Origin: Allomyces macrogynus ATCC 38327
Lineage: Eukaryota > Blastocladiomycota > Blastocladiomycetes > Blastocladiales > Blastocladiaceae
Length of the DNA stretch: 64,000 nt
Reading direction: 5' to 3'
NCBI GenBank assembly: GCA_000151295.1
Contig: GG745387.1
Span: 103,761-167,760 of the forward strand
Below, in pieces: positions 11,870-23,490 of the stretch. The translations under genes were made by a program, and so were the position numbers. The notes beneath the pieces are model-generated. The model was not told the origin of the DNA. It was given only the letters and a program-made list of their open reading frames with translations, and did not search any database. Position 1 is the first letter of the stretch. Each line of letters starts with the position of its first letter.

Positions 11870-13324
11870 TCAGCAATACATCATCATCGGCCCCGCGGCC
11901 GGCGCCATCGCGACGCGACTCGGCCGCGCGACAAACGGGCACCCACCACCCATCATCAGCCCCGCAATCTCCTCGGCCATGGCGCGCTCGTACTCGCGCA
12001 CGGCGAGCGCCAGCGCCGCCTGGTGCCGCGCCGCCATCACTTGCTGCTGGCGGATCACCATCTCGCGCTCAAATTCGCGCTGTCGCTGCAAAGCGATGGC
12101 GCGCGCGTGGACTTGCTGTTGCCGCTGCCGCTCGAGCTCGGCGGTTTGCTGCAGCCGCAGTTGCTGCAGATAGATCCGATGTTGCCGCTCGGCTTCGAGC
12201 GCGGCGATGCGGCGACGGCGTTCGGCTTCAATGGCGGCAGCACGGCGGCGGCGTTCAGCGTCAAGAAGGGCTGCGCGGTGGCGGTGCACGGCATCGGGGA
12301 CGGCTTGCCGTTGCGCGGCGGCGGCGCGCTGCTCGTCGTGATATTGCTGGCCGAAGACCGGCATGCCAAACATTTCCGAGAGCAGGTCGCCAAGGGTGAG
12401 AGTTGCGCGTGGCGCGGCGCAGTCAACGGTCGACGACAACGGCGCGCAGTGGGTCGAAGCGGCCGAGGGCGCGTCGGGGATGACCGTGACAGGGATGCGG
12501 AACAGCTGGTCCTTGGTTGCCGCCGTTGCAGGCTCGGCCTGGTCCTCCTCGATGTCGTCGAGGGCGGCCATGGCGGCTTCAAGGACGGCGTCGTCGCTCT
12601 TGGAGTCGGGGCGCGGGACGTCCATGTTGTCGTGCGTCTCAGAGGCGTGCTGGTCGAGCTCAACCAGCGGCGGAAGGGCGTCGACGGGCTCGTCGGCGTC
12701 GGCGGCAGGGAGCGACACCTGCGCAGAGTCTACGAGCAGCGCGGCCTCGACGACTGGGACCGGCTCGTCGGGCTTGCTCGACTCCACCGTCTCCATTGTC
12801 GCCACAGGTTTGTCCGCCGGTACAGCCGTGGCAATCTCGCCAGCAGCAACCAGCTCGGTCGCGGCAGCCGCAACTTCCCGCTCGCCGCTCTCCTTCTGCT
12901 CCGCGTCGTTGGCGCGAATCTCCTCGAGCACGGGCCCATCCAAGTCCACAATCACCGACGACGCGCGCGACGAGCTTGAGACTGAGCCGACAAACGATGC
13001 GCCTAGCACGCCCCACGCGCTGCCGTTCATCCCATCGTTGGCAGCGGGCAGCGTGAGCGTCAAATCGCGGCGCAACTGGTCGGCGCACCTGAGCACCTCT
13101 TGCAGTTCGTGCGTGGACGAGAGCGAGATCAGGTCGCCGTCCTCGTTGAGGTACGTCGCACCGTCGGTCTGTGCGGCGTGCAAGTCGAGCTTCGTTGGGC
13201 CAAAGAGTGTTGTGGCGACGTCGAGCAGGTCCGACCAGGTGGCGGTTGAGGGGAGGGTCGTGCGGCGCACGGTGCGGCCGATGCGCAGCTTGATGGGGAA
13301 AGAGGTCGTGGACGTGGCGGACAT
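11870..13324 (-). CDS. PB1-domain protein with C-terminal coiled coil
   Basis: Intronless frame of 484 aa from ATG 13,324; an in-frame ATG at 13,549 would add 75 low-complexity residues. I prefer 13,324 because the PB1-like fold starts right after it: FPIKLRIGRTVRRTTL (basic cluster, first strand), then YLNEDGDLISLSS (an acidic OPCA-like stretch) and a closing strand LTLTLP, about residues 8-95. A long acidic Ala/Ser/Val-rich linker follows. A strongly charged Arg/Gln/Glu helix (about 370-450, repeated AERRRR units) predicts a coiled coil, ending in a Gly/Met-rich tail. PB1 domains mediate head-to-tail pairing of signalling scaffolds; the partner is unknown. No catalytic domain is visible. 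Confidence 0.7.
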   Translation of the reverse strand: MSATSTTSFPIKLRIGRTVRRTTLPSTATWSDLLDVATTLFGPTKLDLHAAQTDGATYLNEDGDLISLSSTHELQEVLRCADQLRRDLTLTLPAANDGMNGSAWGVLGASFVGSVSSSSRASSVIVDLDGPVLEEIRANDAEQKESGEREVAAAATELVAAGEIATAVPADKPVATMETVESSKPDEPVPVVEAALLVDSAQVSLPAADADEPVDALPPLVELDQHASETHDNMDVPRPDSKSDDAVLEAAMAALDDIEEDQAEPATAATKDQLFRIPVTVIPDAPSAASTHCAPLSSTVDCAAPRATLTLGDLLSEMFGMPVFGQQYHDEQRAAAAQRQAVPDAVHRHRAALLDAERRRRAAAIEAERRRRIAALEAERQHRIYLQQLRLQQTAELERQRQQQVHARAIALQRQREFEREMVIRQQQVMAARHQAALALAVREYERAMAEEIAGLMMGGGCPFVARPSRVAMAPAAGPMMMYC

Positions 13325-13549
13325 GGTGGACAAGGTATGGGTCGGGGTGGACGGGGTCTGGTTGGTGTTGCTGGTGTTGAGGATTGCGGTCGTGACTTGC
13401 GTCGAGATTGGGAGCGACTTGGTGGATGTGCCTTGTGGATTCGAACGGATGATGGCGGATTGGTTGGCCGCGGCGCCGTGGCGATTTATGGTCGGTGTAC
13501 TCGCAGTGGCCGCAAGGGATGCGGCAAGTGGAGCGCGGTCATCATGCAT

Positions 13550-14951
13550 GTCATCGCGGTGATGGCGGAGATGGTCGACGAAGATGGTGGAACGCTGTGG
13601 AAGCCGCCCGATTTCGTGAGCATGAACAGAGTGGAAGCGCGTGCACGTCGATCCACGTCACCACGCTGACCTACCTGGTATGTGCCTGTTTGGCTCGGTG
13701 CCGCTCCGAGATCAACCCCGTCATGCCGATTTCCTGCTGGATATGATTACAAACAAGCACGTTTTCGACCGGATAGCCACGAACAATGTCTTGGCCGGCG
13801 CGCATGCCCTACCTACGCACGAAGCGGCTCGGCGCGCGCTCCTCAAAGCAGGGCCGTCCAGTGGCGCGCGCTCGAGCATGACCTTGCTTGCGCCGTCGTG
13901 GCGTCGTTGTTTGCGGCCAAGAACCACCAGAAAATTGTCAGAGTCGAGCTTGTCGGGACCTGTGGCCGTGACGCTTGTCGGGGCCTGTGGCCGTAACGGG
14001 GGAGGGGCGCGCAGAAGCGGCACAGGGTATCGCTGATCCTATTATCGTCGACCGTTTCGCGCTGGCCTTGCGGAGAACCTTTTTTGCTTACGCGGTCGAA
14101 ATTGTCAACGATGCCGATTTTTCCGGTTGACGAGCCTGTTGGTCACGATAAAGTGTTCTCCATCACTGAAGAGAACCCTTGCCCATGGCCAGCACCAATG
14201 TTGCCACAAAAAGGGACCGGTTACCCGGTCAGAGTCGCCTGTCAGCCCCCCAGATACTATTTACAACGAATTCATTTTTATGTGCTCCGGGATGATTGGA
14301 AAGCTGGCCACGATTGAAATCTCGAGGGATTTCATGCACCCTGAAAGCGTACTGCTGCGCCGCGACCATTTTTGAGTCCCTTTTGCGTCGTTCTTGTGCC
14401 CGCCCCATGCCTCCTCAAATCAGCAGGTACCGTCTTGACAATGTAAGGAGACGCACATGGACGAGAAAAGAGCGTGCGGCATGGATGGGTGGGAGAGTCA
14501 GGCGAACATGGTTGGTGAGGCGCTGATGCATGCTGATGTTTGATGCTGGCCAGTGGCCAGGAATGTACATATCTGCAAGAGGCGATCCACCTTCGACACC
14601 TCACAATATTACCGGGGCCGCGAGGTCCTTTGCAATTGACGGTCATGACCTTTCGTTCCCAAAATCGTAGCGAGCGACCCGATACTTTGGCGGCCATGGC
14701 GTTGGTCAGATGGTCCAAGCGCAACTGAATGCACGCCCTCCTGTGTGCATAGTGCCGGATTCAAGATGCCAACGGTCAGGGTTCAGTTACGTTTGAGGGT
14801 GATATCTGCTTGACAGGAATGCTCGCTTGCCGTCATCGATTGGATACCAAGACAGTGTGAAGAAACACAAGCAACCGAAATTCAGGTCGAGCAAACGACG
14901 CAAACTATCCCGGCCCATTGTGTCTCAGGCAGCTGATTCGTTAAGAATACA
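13550..14951. other. Intergenic, no gene seen
   Basis: From the PB1 gene to the sharp start of the right repeat arm. Open frames are short and unconnected; no RNA gene or repeat recognised. Confidence 0.45.
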
Positions 14952-15015
14952 AGCAAACACGCATCATTTCATTCCATGCGGCCAACAATAACATTCACAG
15001 GATCGCAACTTCCTC

Positions 15016-18000
15016 TCAATTCTCCACTGCATCCCCCTCAACCTGCCCCTGTTCGCCCTCATTCGCCCGCTGCAAATCGCTCCGCCGCGCCGTCAACTCC
15101 TCCTCGATCGTGCCACGCGTCACGAACCGCGTAATCGTCACTTCGCGCTCCTGGCCCGCGCGTACCGCGCGCGCGCACCCTTGCATCTCGTAGGCCCGCG
15201 CCATGGCCTCGGACGCGCCCAAGAACGGGTGGACAATCACGACGTGATTGGCCTCGGTCAGCTGCAGGCCCGAGACGCTGTCCTCGGCCGACAGGAACAG
15301 CACCTTCATGTCCGGATCGTTGCGGAAGAGCGTGACCGCGCGCCGCTTCGAGATCACGTTGCCGCCCATGAGCTTGACGTTGCCGATCCCAAACTCGGTG
15401 AATGCGTGCGCCATGAGTGCCGTGAGCCGGTGGAACTGCGAGAAGAGGATCAGCTTGGCCGTCGGGTCGGCGCGCACGACGCGCCGCACAAACTGCACGA
15501 GCGCCTTGATCTTGGAGCCGTAAATAGCGTAGTCGGCGTCCTCGTCCTCCTCCTCGTCAGACTCCTTCATCGGTTCGTCGGCCGGCTGCAGGATCAGCCG
15601 CGTCGTCGCGCCGGCCCCATCCAACTCGCCGCGGCACATGGCACACAGCCGCCTGGGCTGCCCGAGCATCGTCTGTGTGCACGCATCACAGAAAACATGC
15701 CCGCAGCGCGTAATCACGAGCGGGTCCGTGCGTGCGATGTCCTCCATGCACACGGGACACGCCTGGTCCTCGGCCTCGGCAATCGCCGACAGCACCGTCG
15801 CCATGAACCGGTGCTGCGCGGCGACCGTGCGCAGCTGGCCGCGCACGTCGGCAAAATCGGTGCACGCCGTGACGAGTTTGCGCGCGGTCGTCTTGGCATC
15901 GACCGTGAGGTTCTTGACGCGGGATACGTCGACGTGCGGCACCTCGACGGGAATCTCCATGTCGGCCTCGTCCGAGTCGGGCGCGGCAATGTACCGCACG
16001 AGCCGCTCGTGCGCGTCAGCGCCCATGACGACCAGCCGGTTGTCGTCCGAAAACGGTCAGGGCTGGCAGGCATCTTGTCGCGCTCGTTCGTCCGGGGATT
16101 CACCGACACGAGCTGCCTTCCATGCGCCGCCGTGGAGGAGTGGCGAATATTCGTCCTTGACAGATTTCCGGCCCCGGCTTGGACCGAGAGACTCGGATCT
16201 TGGCCGAGCNNNNNNNNNNNNNNNNNNNNNNNNNNNNNNNNNNNNNNNNNNNNNNNNNNNNNNNNNNNNNNNNNNNNNNNNNNNNNNNNNNNNNNNNNNN
16301 NNNNNNNNNAAAAAAAAAAAAAAAAAATAAAAAAAGATAAAATAAACATACCAAAAATAAAAATAACAGTTTACGAACAAAAAAAAAAGAAAAAACATAG
16401 AACAAGTCGAGACAAAAAAAAAGGATCCGCGAGGCGACCTCGTCGACAAACGTGGCGGTCACGCCCGTTGCGGCAACCACGTCGTCGTGGATCTGGTGGT
16501 GGTTGCACATCATGAGCCGCGACCGCACCGACTGCCGCTGGTACGACGCCATCAGGCCCAGTTCGGCGGGGGTCAAATCGACCCAGTTCGTCTGGTAGTG
16601 CACCGGCGGAACCTCGAGGTCGGGTTCATTGCGGCGCACGTGCGAGTTCAAAAACGCCTGTGCGTCCGCGACCGTCGTCGGCAAATTGCGCACCCCAACC
16701 GCCTCCGCGAGCGACACGACACAGACCGGGTGCGACAGGGGTGGCGTGCCCGTCAACCCCAGCCGGAACCGCGTTTTCAGCGTGAACAGCAACGTTTCCG
16801 CGACTCGCGTATTGGTGCGGGACCACGCGTCGCGCGCCGACATGACGTGCGACAGCTCGTGGATCTCGTCAATCACGATCCGGTGCCAATGCACGCGGTC
16901 GAAAATGACCGCGTCCTTGTCGGTGCCGAACCGCGCGCGCGTGCGTTCGTGCAAACCGGCAATGTGCGTGTCGAGCGTGTCGTTGTACTCGCGCTGCGTC
17001 GCTGGGGTCGCGGCCTTGTACCACCGCTGCCGCCGGTAGAACGAGTCTTGCCACTCGAGGTCGCTGCGAGAGTGCTGGTAGGCGGCGCGCGGCAGGCAGT
17101 ACCGGCCGCCCGTCTTGGCGACTTTGGCCACGCGTTTCTGGTAGTTTTGGTTTTGCAGGAACGCGAGCGAGATGATGACCACGTCAGCGAGCAGCACGTC
17201 GTTCCAGGTAAGGTCGCGGTGGTCGCGGATCGTGGCCACTTGCACTATCTTGGCACCGGCGGGCAGCGCCTTTTGCGCCTCGGCGACCCATTGCGTGACC
17301 AAGTCGGACCGCACAACAATCAGCGTCGCGCGCGACACGAGGTACTTGAACTTGTCGTTCGGATCGTCCCAAACAATCCCGCGCACCGACCGGAACGGGT
17401 TTGCGGCCACGAGCGACAATGCCATGATCGTCTTGCCGGCACCCATCTTGCTCACTTCGAGCGCGCCGCGGCACTCGAGCCCGGCGGTACCCAAATGCCG
17501 GTCGTTCCAAACGCTCGGGTCGGCGGCCGTCTTGAACGTGGCCAAGTTGACCCACATCCCGTCCTTGCCGAGCTGGATCCAATTCGGGCACCCGCGCAAC
17601 GTCGTGGCCATAAACTGGCCGCGCTGCTCAGGCGTCGACGTTTCGTCGCCTGGTGCACGTGCACCGTCCTCGCGGCGCCGACTGCGGCTCGAGCGCGAGC
17701 AACCAACCGAGAGTGCGCTGCTGGTAATCGTGCAGCTGCAACTGGAACCCGGGCGGTGTCGGCGCCGGCGCGTGCCCGCCCTCGACCGTGTCCGGCACGT
17801 AGAATTTTGGCGGCTTGTGCGAGTTGCGCGTTTCGATCGTGCGCATCAGGTGGCTCATTTGCGACGAGAATCCGGGCACGTCGGTGCCGTCGCGCAAAGC
17901 CGCGTTGACCCGGTCGGTCTGCAGGTAGATGCACAGTTCGTACCGGTACTGGTCGTATCGGTGGCCCCACCCGTCGCGGTCCTGCGGTGCGGTCGGGTCG

Positions 18001-19731
18001 GGTGGCGAGTAGACCTCGTCCTGGATACTGCGCAGCACGATCCGGTAGTACTGGTTGTGGTCGGTCGTCCAGCCCCACATGTTGTTCGCGCCGGACCACA
18101 CGACGAACAATCGGCCGGCCGCGTACGAGTTTTGGTCTGGTTGGTGGGTGCGGGAAATGTGGTTAGCGATTGGGAAATGGAAGAGAGCGATGCGAGCACA
18201 GGTCAAATCGAAACGTACGGTCGTTGGCGCCGGGCTCCTCGGGCCAATCCCCATCGTGTCGCCAGACTGCGTCTGTCTTGAATGAGAGCACGAGCCGGTC
18301 CATGATCACGCGGTCGATGCCGCGCACCGCGTCGACAAACCCGTCCTCCCGCACCTTCTCGTCGTCCTCGCGCCCGGGGCTCGGCTGCACGCGCTTGGCG
18401 CGCTCGTAGTACGGGTCGGCCTGTTCCAAGTCGGCAAACTTGTCGACGGTGAGCGCCTTGAGCTCGTCGTCGGTGACGGTCATCGAGTCAGGGTGCACAT
18501 AGTAGATATCGTCGGTCATCATGCCCCACGAGTACTCAAAGAATCCGTCGTCAGTAATCCGCGGGCGGCGCACGCGCAAAATCGGCACGTAGCGCGCGGT
18601 CACGTCAGCAAGCACCGACGGCACCAGACACTTGAACGAGTTCATGTCGAGCGCGGTTGGCGGCATCGGCAGGCGGAACCGCAGCGACACGGACTCGCTG
18701 CTCACAAACAGCTGGTTCTCGTTGCGCTCGAGACCGGCCTTGACGGCGGGCGTCTCCTGCTCTTCCTCCTCACCGTCGTCTTCGAGCATTGGGCGCGCGG
18801 GCGCCGCGGCAGCATCGCCGTTGTTGGCGATCGGGTCGAACCAGTGCCCGAACCCGGTGCGGTCGTGCACGCCAGCAGCGAGCAGCGCGCCGTCGTCAGC
18901 ATTCGCGTCGAGCTGGTTGCCGAGATCAACGTCGTCAGGCGTCTTGGAGAGCACGTCTGGGAAAAACCGCCACCAGTTGGCCGCGTCGTCGCCCTGCTCC
19001 TCGTTGTCGCCGTCGTTGTTCTCCTCGTTCTCTGGTTGCGCTGTGGCCGGTGCGGCAGAGGCCACAAAGTGCTGCTGCGAGAGGAGCGCGGCCTGGCTAT
19101 CGACCACGGCGGCCTGCGACGACAACTCGGCCTCGGTGTGGTCGGGCACGACTTCGTCGATCGCGTGTGGGACCCAGTCAGCCGGAATCGGCTCGTCGTC
19201 GACGGTCTTCTTGGCTTTGGCTTTGCCCTTGCCCTTCGGAACCGGTTCCGGTTCGGGCTCGGGCTGGTCCTCGTCGTCGGTCGACGACGGCGGCTCGACA
19301 TACTTTGGCGGCGACGGGCCGTGGGCAACGCGCTCGGCGAGCGTGGCACTTCGCGTCACGCGCGACGAAGACGCAACAGGGATCTCCTCGTCGGCAGCGG
19401 GCGCGGGAACAGAAGCAGCAGCAGCAGCAGTGGCGGCGGCCTTGGTGGGTTTGGCGGGGCCCTTGCGGCGCTGGCGCTTGGGCTTGGGCTCGTCTTCGGG
19501 TTCGTCCTCAGTATCAGATTCCGGCTCGGCAGCGGCGGCTGACGCGCGCGTCGGACGCGGTGCGGTCGTGGGTGTGGCACGCGCGGTCCGGCGCGGGGTC
19601 GCAGCAGCACGCGGGCGGGCAGCGCGCGGCAGAGCAGGCGGGTCGGCCGCGGGCTCGGGCAGTGGATCCCCGGCAATGGCGGCGGCGGCGGCAGTGGCAG
19701 CGGCGCGGCGCGGGCGGCGGGTCGCGGACAT
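15016..19731 (-). pseudogene. SNF2/RING helicase copy B, interrupted by frameshifts and an assembly gap
   Basis: Exon 1 is 18,219-19,731 and exon 2 begins at 18,136 after an 82-base GTACGT..CAG intron, matching copies A and C. Walker A KMGAGKT, DEIH, LTGTPP, the RING and the C-terminal lobe are all encoded. Three problems break it. Two frameshifts occur near 17,690 and 17,640. One extra T sits near 16,051, followed by error-like insertions to 16,209. Then come 100 N (16,210-16,309) and an AT-rich run. Everything near the gap looks like poor assembly, so the true gene may be intact; the 17.6 kb frameshifts are farther away and more convincing. N-terminal residues and the last 500 are almost identical to copy A, while about 330-620 differ clearly. 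It is classed here as a pseudogene only because the sequence as given cannot encode one protein. Confidence 0.7.
16210..16430. other. Assembly gap (100 N) with AT-rich low-quality flank
   Basis: Bases 16,210-16,309 are N. Bases 16,310-16,427 are A-rich with long A runs, unlike anything else here and absent from copies A and C at this position. Copy A sequence resumes at GGATCCGCG near 16,421. About 60-70 bases of copy A sequence are missing across the gap, and the left flank (16,040-16,209) differs from copy A by many small insertions. This fits low-quality read ends rather than biology. Confidence 0.85.
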
Positions 19732-20279
19732 GTTGAGTGCGGTTGCTGGTCGAGTAAGCAATCAGCGAGAGCGCTCGCGGTGTCGAGCGTGCGGCAAGTG
19801 ACCAGTCGTGGTGGATGATTGCTGGTGGTGCTTGGCGGGTTCGTCGCGCTTTTGAGGGACGGCCGCCACGAGGCGAGGCGACGGCCCAGGTGGCTGCGAC
19901 CAAGTGGCGTAAGGGGCGGAACAGTGCGAAAGGCTGCAGAATCGGTGTTTCGCCGCAGGTTGCACCACGGCGAACACGGCGAAAGCACGCGGCGCATTGT
20001 GGCGCAACACGGACTGGATGGGGGAGTGGGACTCACTCGCTGCGCATCCCCACTGACTGCCTGGCCATGGCGGCATCGACTCACTCTTGCCTCCGCCCAG
20101 CGTCTGGCCGTCACCGACAACAGAGACGACATTCATGATGCAAGGCCCAAAGAAGAATCCGGTCCAACGGCAATGAATTATCAAATCGAACATGACCGCG
20201 ACCCTTGCATCTCGCTTCAATCCTTGCCTGTTGACGGCCCTGCACGTGCATCGCAGCCAGCCGTCATCATGTCCAACAA

Positions 20280-21251
20280 ATGTCCGTCATCCTGCTGTTG
20301 CCTGCAGAAGCGGCCACCGCCGTCAGCAACGCATCTTGTGCTCGGTGCAGTGCACACACCGCCCCCACCACGATCCGAATCCTCCCTCTCCCGACCGACG
20401 CGCGGCTGGTTGCCTGTCAAGACGAGCACGCACAAGTCTTCATCGCGGTGGTCTTGGACATGCTACTCGGCGTTGCCTGCTCCACTCTCATGGCCGGCAT
20501 GCTCTTTGCCGCCCTCGCGGCGTTCGACGCAGCTTTGAAATCATCGTTCAACTTCGTACCGCCCTCCGTGCCACCTCCACCCGAACGCCCCCACTCGCCC
20601 CCGACACCACGGCAGCGCGCACCGTTCATTCCCCCCTACCCCTACAAGCCGATTTTTCGCGATCAACATCCACCATGCCCGGCACCGCATCTGCGGCCCG
20701 TCGCCGCCACTGTGATCGAGACGCACGGCTCCTTGGTCCTGGAGCGCGAGCGCCAACCATACCGGATCGGGCCAAATGAGGACATGGTCGCGCGGTTGGA
20801 GCACATGGCGCAAGTGTCCGCATCCTGCGACGATTGCGTTCGCGGCACGCTCCTCCAGGACGCGACCATGGCGCTGCCCGTGGCCGTCGATTCGTTCATG
20901 CCCGCACTACCGCACCGTCCCGTCCGGCGTGAAACGGCAGCACCAACTAAACCGTCGGCGCCAGCCGGCTCTGACGTTTTGATGCCGTTTGCTGCACCGG
21001 ATGCGACCGATTTGCGAGCCCACGGTGCGTGATAGATTCACTTCATTCATGTCGTGCTCGCCGTCCTCGCCTTGGCTCTCATGAACGAAACTGTAGTCTC
21101 TGACGGCTCGTCGATCAACGCTGAACTGCTCAAGACGCTGCACGCTCTGGTCGCGGCGCAGGAGACGGTCCTGAAGCTGACGCGCTTGGCGGTTGCACAG
21201 TTCGAGCACCAGATCGGGCCTGGAAGAGACACAGGGTTGAAGAAAGAGTAA
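20280..21251 (+). CDS. Predicted membrane protein, family unknown, head-to-head with SNF2 copy B
   Basis: Two exons, 20,280-21,024 and 21,097-21,251, with a 72-base GTGCGT..TAG intron; 299 aa. After an N-terminal region of about 45 residues, residues about 50-85 form one long hydrophobic stretch (VFIAVVLDMLLGV, TLMAGMLFAALAA) that predicts a membrane helix or hairpin. A Pro-rich linker (about 95-135), a conserved-looking segment with RIGPNEDM, and a C-terminal amphipathic helix encoded by exon 2 follow. The start is 548 bases from the divergent SNF2 copy B start, so the pair may share a promoter. A decayed copy holds the same place beside SNF2 copy A. I do not recognise the family. Gene model support comes from the clean splice and the residual left-arm homology. 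Confidence 0.55.
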
Positions 21252-21634
21252 CGGGATGGAAGTGGAAATCACGCAATCGTCGAGGAATGATGAGTGCTGG
21301 CAGGTGAAGGGGAATATATTCATTGGAATATCCTTGCTTGGCCCATCGGCCAGACTTTGGCCGAAACAGAAACAGGTCGGCTCAGTGTCGATCTTCGCTA
21401 CGCCGGAAAATGCGGTAACGTCCAAAATGATTTACATTCCATTGTCAAAATGTGGAAGCAGGCACTGTGGTACAAACTCTCGCTGCATCTGAAGTAGCGG
21501 TGGAACAAATTTATCCACCTGTTTGGAGACAAGGCAATGGACCTCATAACCAATTCGCACCGCGCTGCAGATCAAGGACCACATTTCGACGCGAACAAAA
21601 AACGGATCTCAAATTGCCTGACCAAAGACACGTG

Positions 21635-21705
21635 GTCGTAATGACTGGGATTCGAACCCAAGTCGGCCAACCATAGCTTGACTATCACACCATGATTGCC
21701 GCTGT
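21635..21705 (-). tRNA. tRNA-like fragment, probably a degenerate tRNA
   Basis: The reverse strand reads TTGGGTTCGAATCCCAG, a good T-arm with the invariant TTCGAAT loop. A possible 3' acceptor strand (TCATTAC) pairs imperfectly with GCAATCA about 60 bases upstream. The space between is too short for normal D and anticodon arms. I read it as a tRNA pseudogene or a SINE-type remnant, not a working tRNA; no anticodon is assigned. Confidence 0.25.
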
Positions 21706-22107
21706 GTGTGGTGATGATGTTGCATCGTGCTGTCAGGAATCGATCTGGCAGTGCCATTCGGCCGCTGCACTTCTTCACTTATTGACGGCCGCACACACGT
21801 CGCATGTGGAACATGACAAAGGTGACCAATGCTCACTGGCCGTCGAGAGACCGAATCATGTGCCGCCAAAGAACAGGCACGCTGGCCCATGGTGACCGGT
21901 TCCTGTCCGACTCGGGCTGGAGAGCAACCAGTCCAGGGATAAAACCGAGACCGCCACATTTGACCACGTCCATCCTCCCATTTCACCAGCAAGGATCTCG
22001 CCAACGCGATCCAAACCTTCTCCACCGTGATTCACCAATGTCCGTGCCCTCCTTGGCCATTCCCCCACGCCTCGACGAATGCTGATCCATGCTCGCCCGC
22101 GGCCCAG

Positions 22108-22989
22108 ATGCACTCGACACGCCAAGTCATCAAGACGGCCGCGACCGCCCTGGGCCCGCGCGGCAAGGTTCTCGTTGCGGCGCTGATCGCGGCCGGCGGC
22201 GTGTGGGCCGTGTGGCAGCTGCTCAAGCGGCTCGGCATCGTCAGCGAGACGCTGCCAGAGCTCGAGAAACCGGTTCCCGCCGCGCCGACGCGCCCGGGCA
22301 ATGGATCCGACGCACGCCCCACGCCAGCGCCATCACCCGTTCCGGCGACGCGCCTGCCATCCATGACGCTCAACACGTCGACTGCACCCGGACCGACCGT
22401 GCCTTCTCGCTCCACATCAGCGGTGCTGCCACTCGACCTGCCCCAGCCAGTGCGAACCGAGCTGGTCGACACGTCGTCCGCTCGACCGGTGGGAGCACTC
22501 GCGCCGACCATCACTGCTTCCAATTCATCACTGACTGTACCACTACTGGCTGACCTGTCTGAGACCACGGTCGAGCGGCAGCAGAAAAAGAAGCAGCCCA
22601 CCAAGCGCCTCAACCGCGCGCCCTCCGCCAAGCGGCAAGTGCTCCTCGAGGCCGAGCAGGCGCTTGATAAGTCTGTGGCCGGCCCGATTGTTGACTTGGA
22701 TTCGGTCTCGTGCGGCAACATCGAGTCGGTGGACACGTCGCCGACGTGGGACCTTGGCAGCATCGGCAACACCGATTCAGTAAATGCGTGGGACCTTGGC
22801 AGCATTGGCGACACGACATGCGGGTCGGAGGAGGGGATCGGGGATATGGAGGATGACGACGTGTCTGGTGACGAGCTTGGCCCCACGGCGTTTGAATGTC
22901 CAAACTGCGCCTTGGTCGCAGAGTTGTCGGGTCGGAGGTGCTGCGTGTGCAAGGATTGCGTGGACCCGTGGACCGGGTACGAGTGGTGA
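22108..22989 (+). CDS. Predicted N-terminally anchored protein with C-terminal Cys-rich motif
   Basis: Single frame, 293 aa, from the first ATG (22,108). Residues about 17-40 are hydrophobic (VLVAALIAAGGVWAVWQLL), preceded by basic residues, predicting an N-terminal anchor. A long Pro/Ser/Thr-rich region follows, then a basic KKKQPTKR stretch at about 180. Next is a short repeated unit (WDLGSIGNTDSVN and WDLGSIGDT), an acidic patch, and a C-terminal cysteine motif CPNC..RCCVCKDC typical of a small zinc ribbon. The family is not recognised. A decayed 5' copy lies at 470-620. Confidence 0.55.
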   Translation: MHSTRQVIKTAATALGPRGKVLVAALIAAGGVWAVWQLLKRLGIVSETLPELEKPVPAAPTRPGNGSDARPTPAPSPVPATRLPSMTLNTSTAPGPTVPSRSTSAVLPLDLPQPVRTELVDTSSARPVGALAPTITASNSSLTVPLLADLSETTVERQQKKKQPTKRLNRAPSAKRQVLLEAEQALDKSVAGPIVDLDSVSCGNIESVDTSPTWDLGSIGNTDSVNAWDLGSIGDTTCGSEEGIGDMEDDDVSGDELGPTAFECPNCALVAELSGRRCCVCKDCVDPWTGYEW

Positions 22990-23490
22990 GGGGATGGAAT
23001 GAGGTGAAAGGAAGGTGAAAGAGACGCGAATGCTCAATCAATGATTCACCTCCAACTTTGGATTTGAAACGTGCGGCAGTGATCATGAAAAATGCCCGTA
23101 AGATTTGATTTCGCACCTTCTCCACCCCTTCTGCACGCAGGTTTAGGTCCCGTTTGACGCGATGAGTCTCACGCTCGGTGCAGAGTTTCAACTCGGCTGA
23201 TCTGACACTGTCCAGATCCTGTCCTTGCCAGTGGCCGTAACAACATGGCAATACAGTCGGGGTCGCGACGTATGTCCAAAGGGCAACACCCTTCGATATT
23301 TTCTATGTCGTCGCTCCTCCTCGCCTAGCCGTGCTTTCCCTTGTCTGACTAATCGATATGAACTACGAACTCGCGAAAACATTGGGGATGAAGACGGTTC
23401 GTGTCAACGAGCATCGCCAGAGAACCATGCTCCTCACAATCCATCGTCCAAATCCAGGGAATTGTTTCAACCGCGTCCATTTCGTGCATG

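Larger units (their letters stand above)
14952..22215 (-). repeat. Right arm of the large inverted duplication
   Basis: Reverse complement of the left arm. It contains SNF2 copy B, its head-to-head membrane-protein neighbour, a spacer, and the 5' end of the next membrane-protein gene. Relative to the left arm it keeps its CG dinucleotides and its open frames outside the SNF2 gene, so it looks like the older or protected copy. The colinear match includes the intergenic GGATAAAACC block near 21,935 (left counterpart near 710) and the CGCATGTGGAACATG block near 21,800 (left near 860). Confidence 0.8.

Noticed and set aside
12363..13562. 399-codon + frame opposite the PB1 gene
   Set aside because: Ser/Ala/Thr-rich mirror of the PB1 gene codons; no domain.
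16487..18281. Long + frames opposite SNF2 copy B
   Set aside because: Antisense of the helicase; the minus strand carries motif I, DEIH and LTGTPP.
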